Part shown: positions 14,184 through 14,848 of the stretch, in pieces
Layout: each line of letters starts with the position of its first letter
How positions within the stretch are numbered: position 1 is the stretch's first letter
Origin: Opitutaceae bacterium
Lineage (GTDB): Bacteria; Verrucomicrobiota; Verrucomicrobiia; Opitutales; Opitutaceae
Reading direction: 5' to 3'
NCBI GenBank assembly: GCA_025352845.1
Contig: JANXSC010000186.1
Span: 1-14,848, forward strand
DNA length: 14,848 nt
The notes under the pieces: model-generated
The model's input: only the letters and a program-made list of their open reading frames with translations
What the model was told of the DNA's origin: nothing
Database searches by the model: none
Position numbers and translations under genes: made by a program

Positions 14184-14786
14184 ATGGATTCTATCATCTC
14201 CTTCCCGACGCCTGAGCCCGAGCTCAAGGTCGCCCGTCCGCCCGCCGAAAAGTGGGCCGCGACGCTCGCCGAGGAGCGCCTGCGCCTGCAGGAGGATCAG
14301 GATTCGCTGCGGGAGCGGGAAACCAACCTGCGCGAATACGAGTCGCGCCTGCGCATGCTTCAGGCCGAGATCGAGGCCGGCCGCACCATCGCTTCGGCCA
14401 CCAACGCGCCCATCGTGACGCAGCGCTCGACGCCCCCGATGTTTCAGCGTCCCTCCAGCCGCGCGCCTTTCACCGACGATCCGGCACTGCAGGTCGCCTG
14501 GGAAAAATTGCACCGCGCCCGCGAGATCCTCGAAGCCGAGCAAAAAAATCTCCGCGACGATCGCGTCTCAATTCGCGAGCAGGAAGTCATGGTGAAACAA
14601 CGCCTCGAGGAAATCGCCCAACGCGAAGCCCAAATCGCGGAACGCGAAGCGCTCGTGGCTGCTGCGACACCTCCGCCCACCGCGCCGGTTGTCGCCGATG
14701 CCGCGCCGGTTTCCGCGGTGACGCGCTTCACCCGTGTGCCGATGGATCTGGCTCGTTCGGTTTTCGGCGGAAAAAAATCCGACTAA
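14184..14786 (+). CDS. Coiled-coil protein of unknown function
   Basis: From the ATG at 14184 the product has 200 residues. A GTG at 14151 would add 11 residues and is preceded by AAG, so it cannot be excluded. Two charged coiled-coil segments stand out: about 25-67 (LAEERLRLQEDQDSLRERET and on) and 104-160 (WEKLHRAREILEAEQKNLRD and on to REAQIAEREALV). A Pro/Thr/Ser linker separates them. Both share a pattern of L-R-x-x-R-x-x-x-R-E-x-E, suggesting an internal duplication. The tail after a Pro/Ala stretch ends FTRVPMDLARSVFGGKKSD, rather hydrophobic and possibly a binding peptide. There is no signal peptide or membrane helix, so it is probably cytoplasmic. I do not recognise a family. It is likely transcribed separately from the ABC genes, with hairpins just after its stop. 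Confidence 0.82.
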   Translation: MDSIISFPTPEPELKVARPPAEKWAATLAEERLRLQEDQDSLRERETNLREYESRLRMLQAEIEAGRTIASATNAPIVTQRSTPPMFQRPSSRAPFTDDPALQVAWEKLHRAREILEAEQKNLRDDRVSIREQEVMVKQRLEEIAQREAQIAEREALVAAATPPPTAPVVADAAPVSAVTRFTRVPMDLARSVFGGKKSD

Positions 14787-14794
14787 ACAAATTT

Positions 14795-14848
14795 GCGCTG
14801 CGAGGGGCAGCGCTTCTGGGGAACGGAAGCGGCGGTCGCAAGACCGCC
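14795..14848. repeat. Cluster of three overlapping hairpins after the coiled-coil gene
   Basis: Hairpin A pairs GCGCTGC (14795-14801) with GCAGCGC (14807-14813), loop GAGGG. Hairpin B pairs CGCTTC (14811-14816) with GAAGCG (14826-14831). Hairpin C pairs GGCGGTC (14831-14837) with GACCGCC (14842-14848) around a GCAA tetraloop. B shares bases with A and touches C, so B competes with both. Only short T-runs occur, so this looks more like a REP-type or transcript-end element than a standard terminator. The window ends at the last base of C, so the element may continue. Confidence 0.65.

Overview
The window is GC-rich chromosomal DNA packed with genes and has no obvious mobile element, CRISPR array, tRNA or rRNA. 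The gene mix and sequence style suggest a member of the Verrucomicrobiota, most likely the Opitutaceae. The pointers are a large FhuE-like TonB-dependent receptor whose N-terminus resembles Opitutus receptors, a secreted alpha/beta hydrolase, a DUF255 protein, and starts that mostly lack a Shine-Dalgarno sequence. The taxonomic call is inference from recognition, not from a search.

Layout. Positions 1-1808 hold a two-component pair: the 3' part of a hybrid histidine kinase (ATPase, receiver, Hpt) overlaps by 4 bp a receiver protein that ends in a cysteine-rich putative zinc-binding domain. A YyaL/SPATA20-type thioredoxin-fold protein (DUF255) follows at 1866-4061, with slyX just downstream. 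A minus-strand gene (4357-5763) encodes a two-helix membrane anchor, a long coiled coil, a Pro/Ala-rich linker and a C-terminal domain that looks like a starch-binding (CBM20-type) beta sandwich. Next come a 93-residue unknown (+) and a convergent four-helix membrane protein (-). From 6681 there is a pseudopilin-like protein that lacks the usual Gly(-1) and Glu(+5), overlapping by 4 bp an unrecognised single-pass membrane protein.

After a 245-bp leader rich in CACTC/GAGTG inverted repeats lies the TonB-dependent receptor (8200-10614), closed by a textbook intrinsic terminator. A secreted serine hydrolase follows (10758-11993), then a NatA/NatB-type ABC exporter pair with a 4-bp overlap (12071-14055), and a two-segment coiled-coil protein (14184-14786). 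The window ends in a cluster of three hairpins.

How the genes work together: three pairs are translationally coupled by ATGA overlaps (kinase/receiver, pseudopilin-like/membrane protein, ABC ATPase/permease). The receptor and hydrolase could together serve nutrient capture, but a strong terminator separates them. No complete new defence or mobile system is visible. The least explained items are the coiled-coil/CBM-like membrane protein, the divergent pseudopilin pair, the G-quadruplex motif inside the DUF255 gene, and several hairpin clusters between genes.
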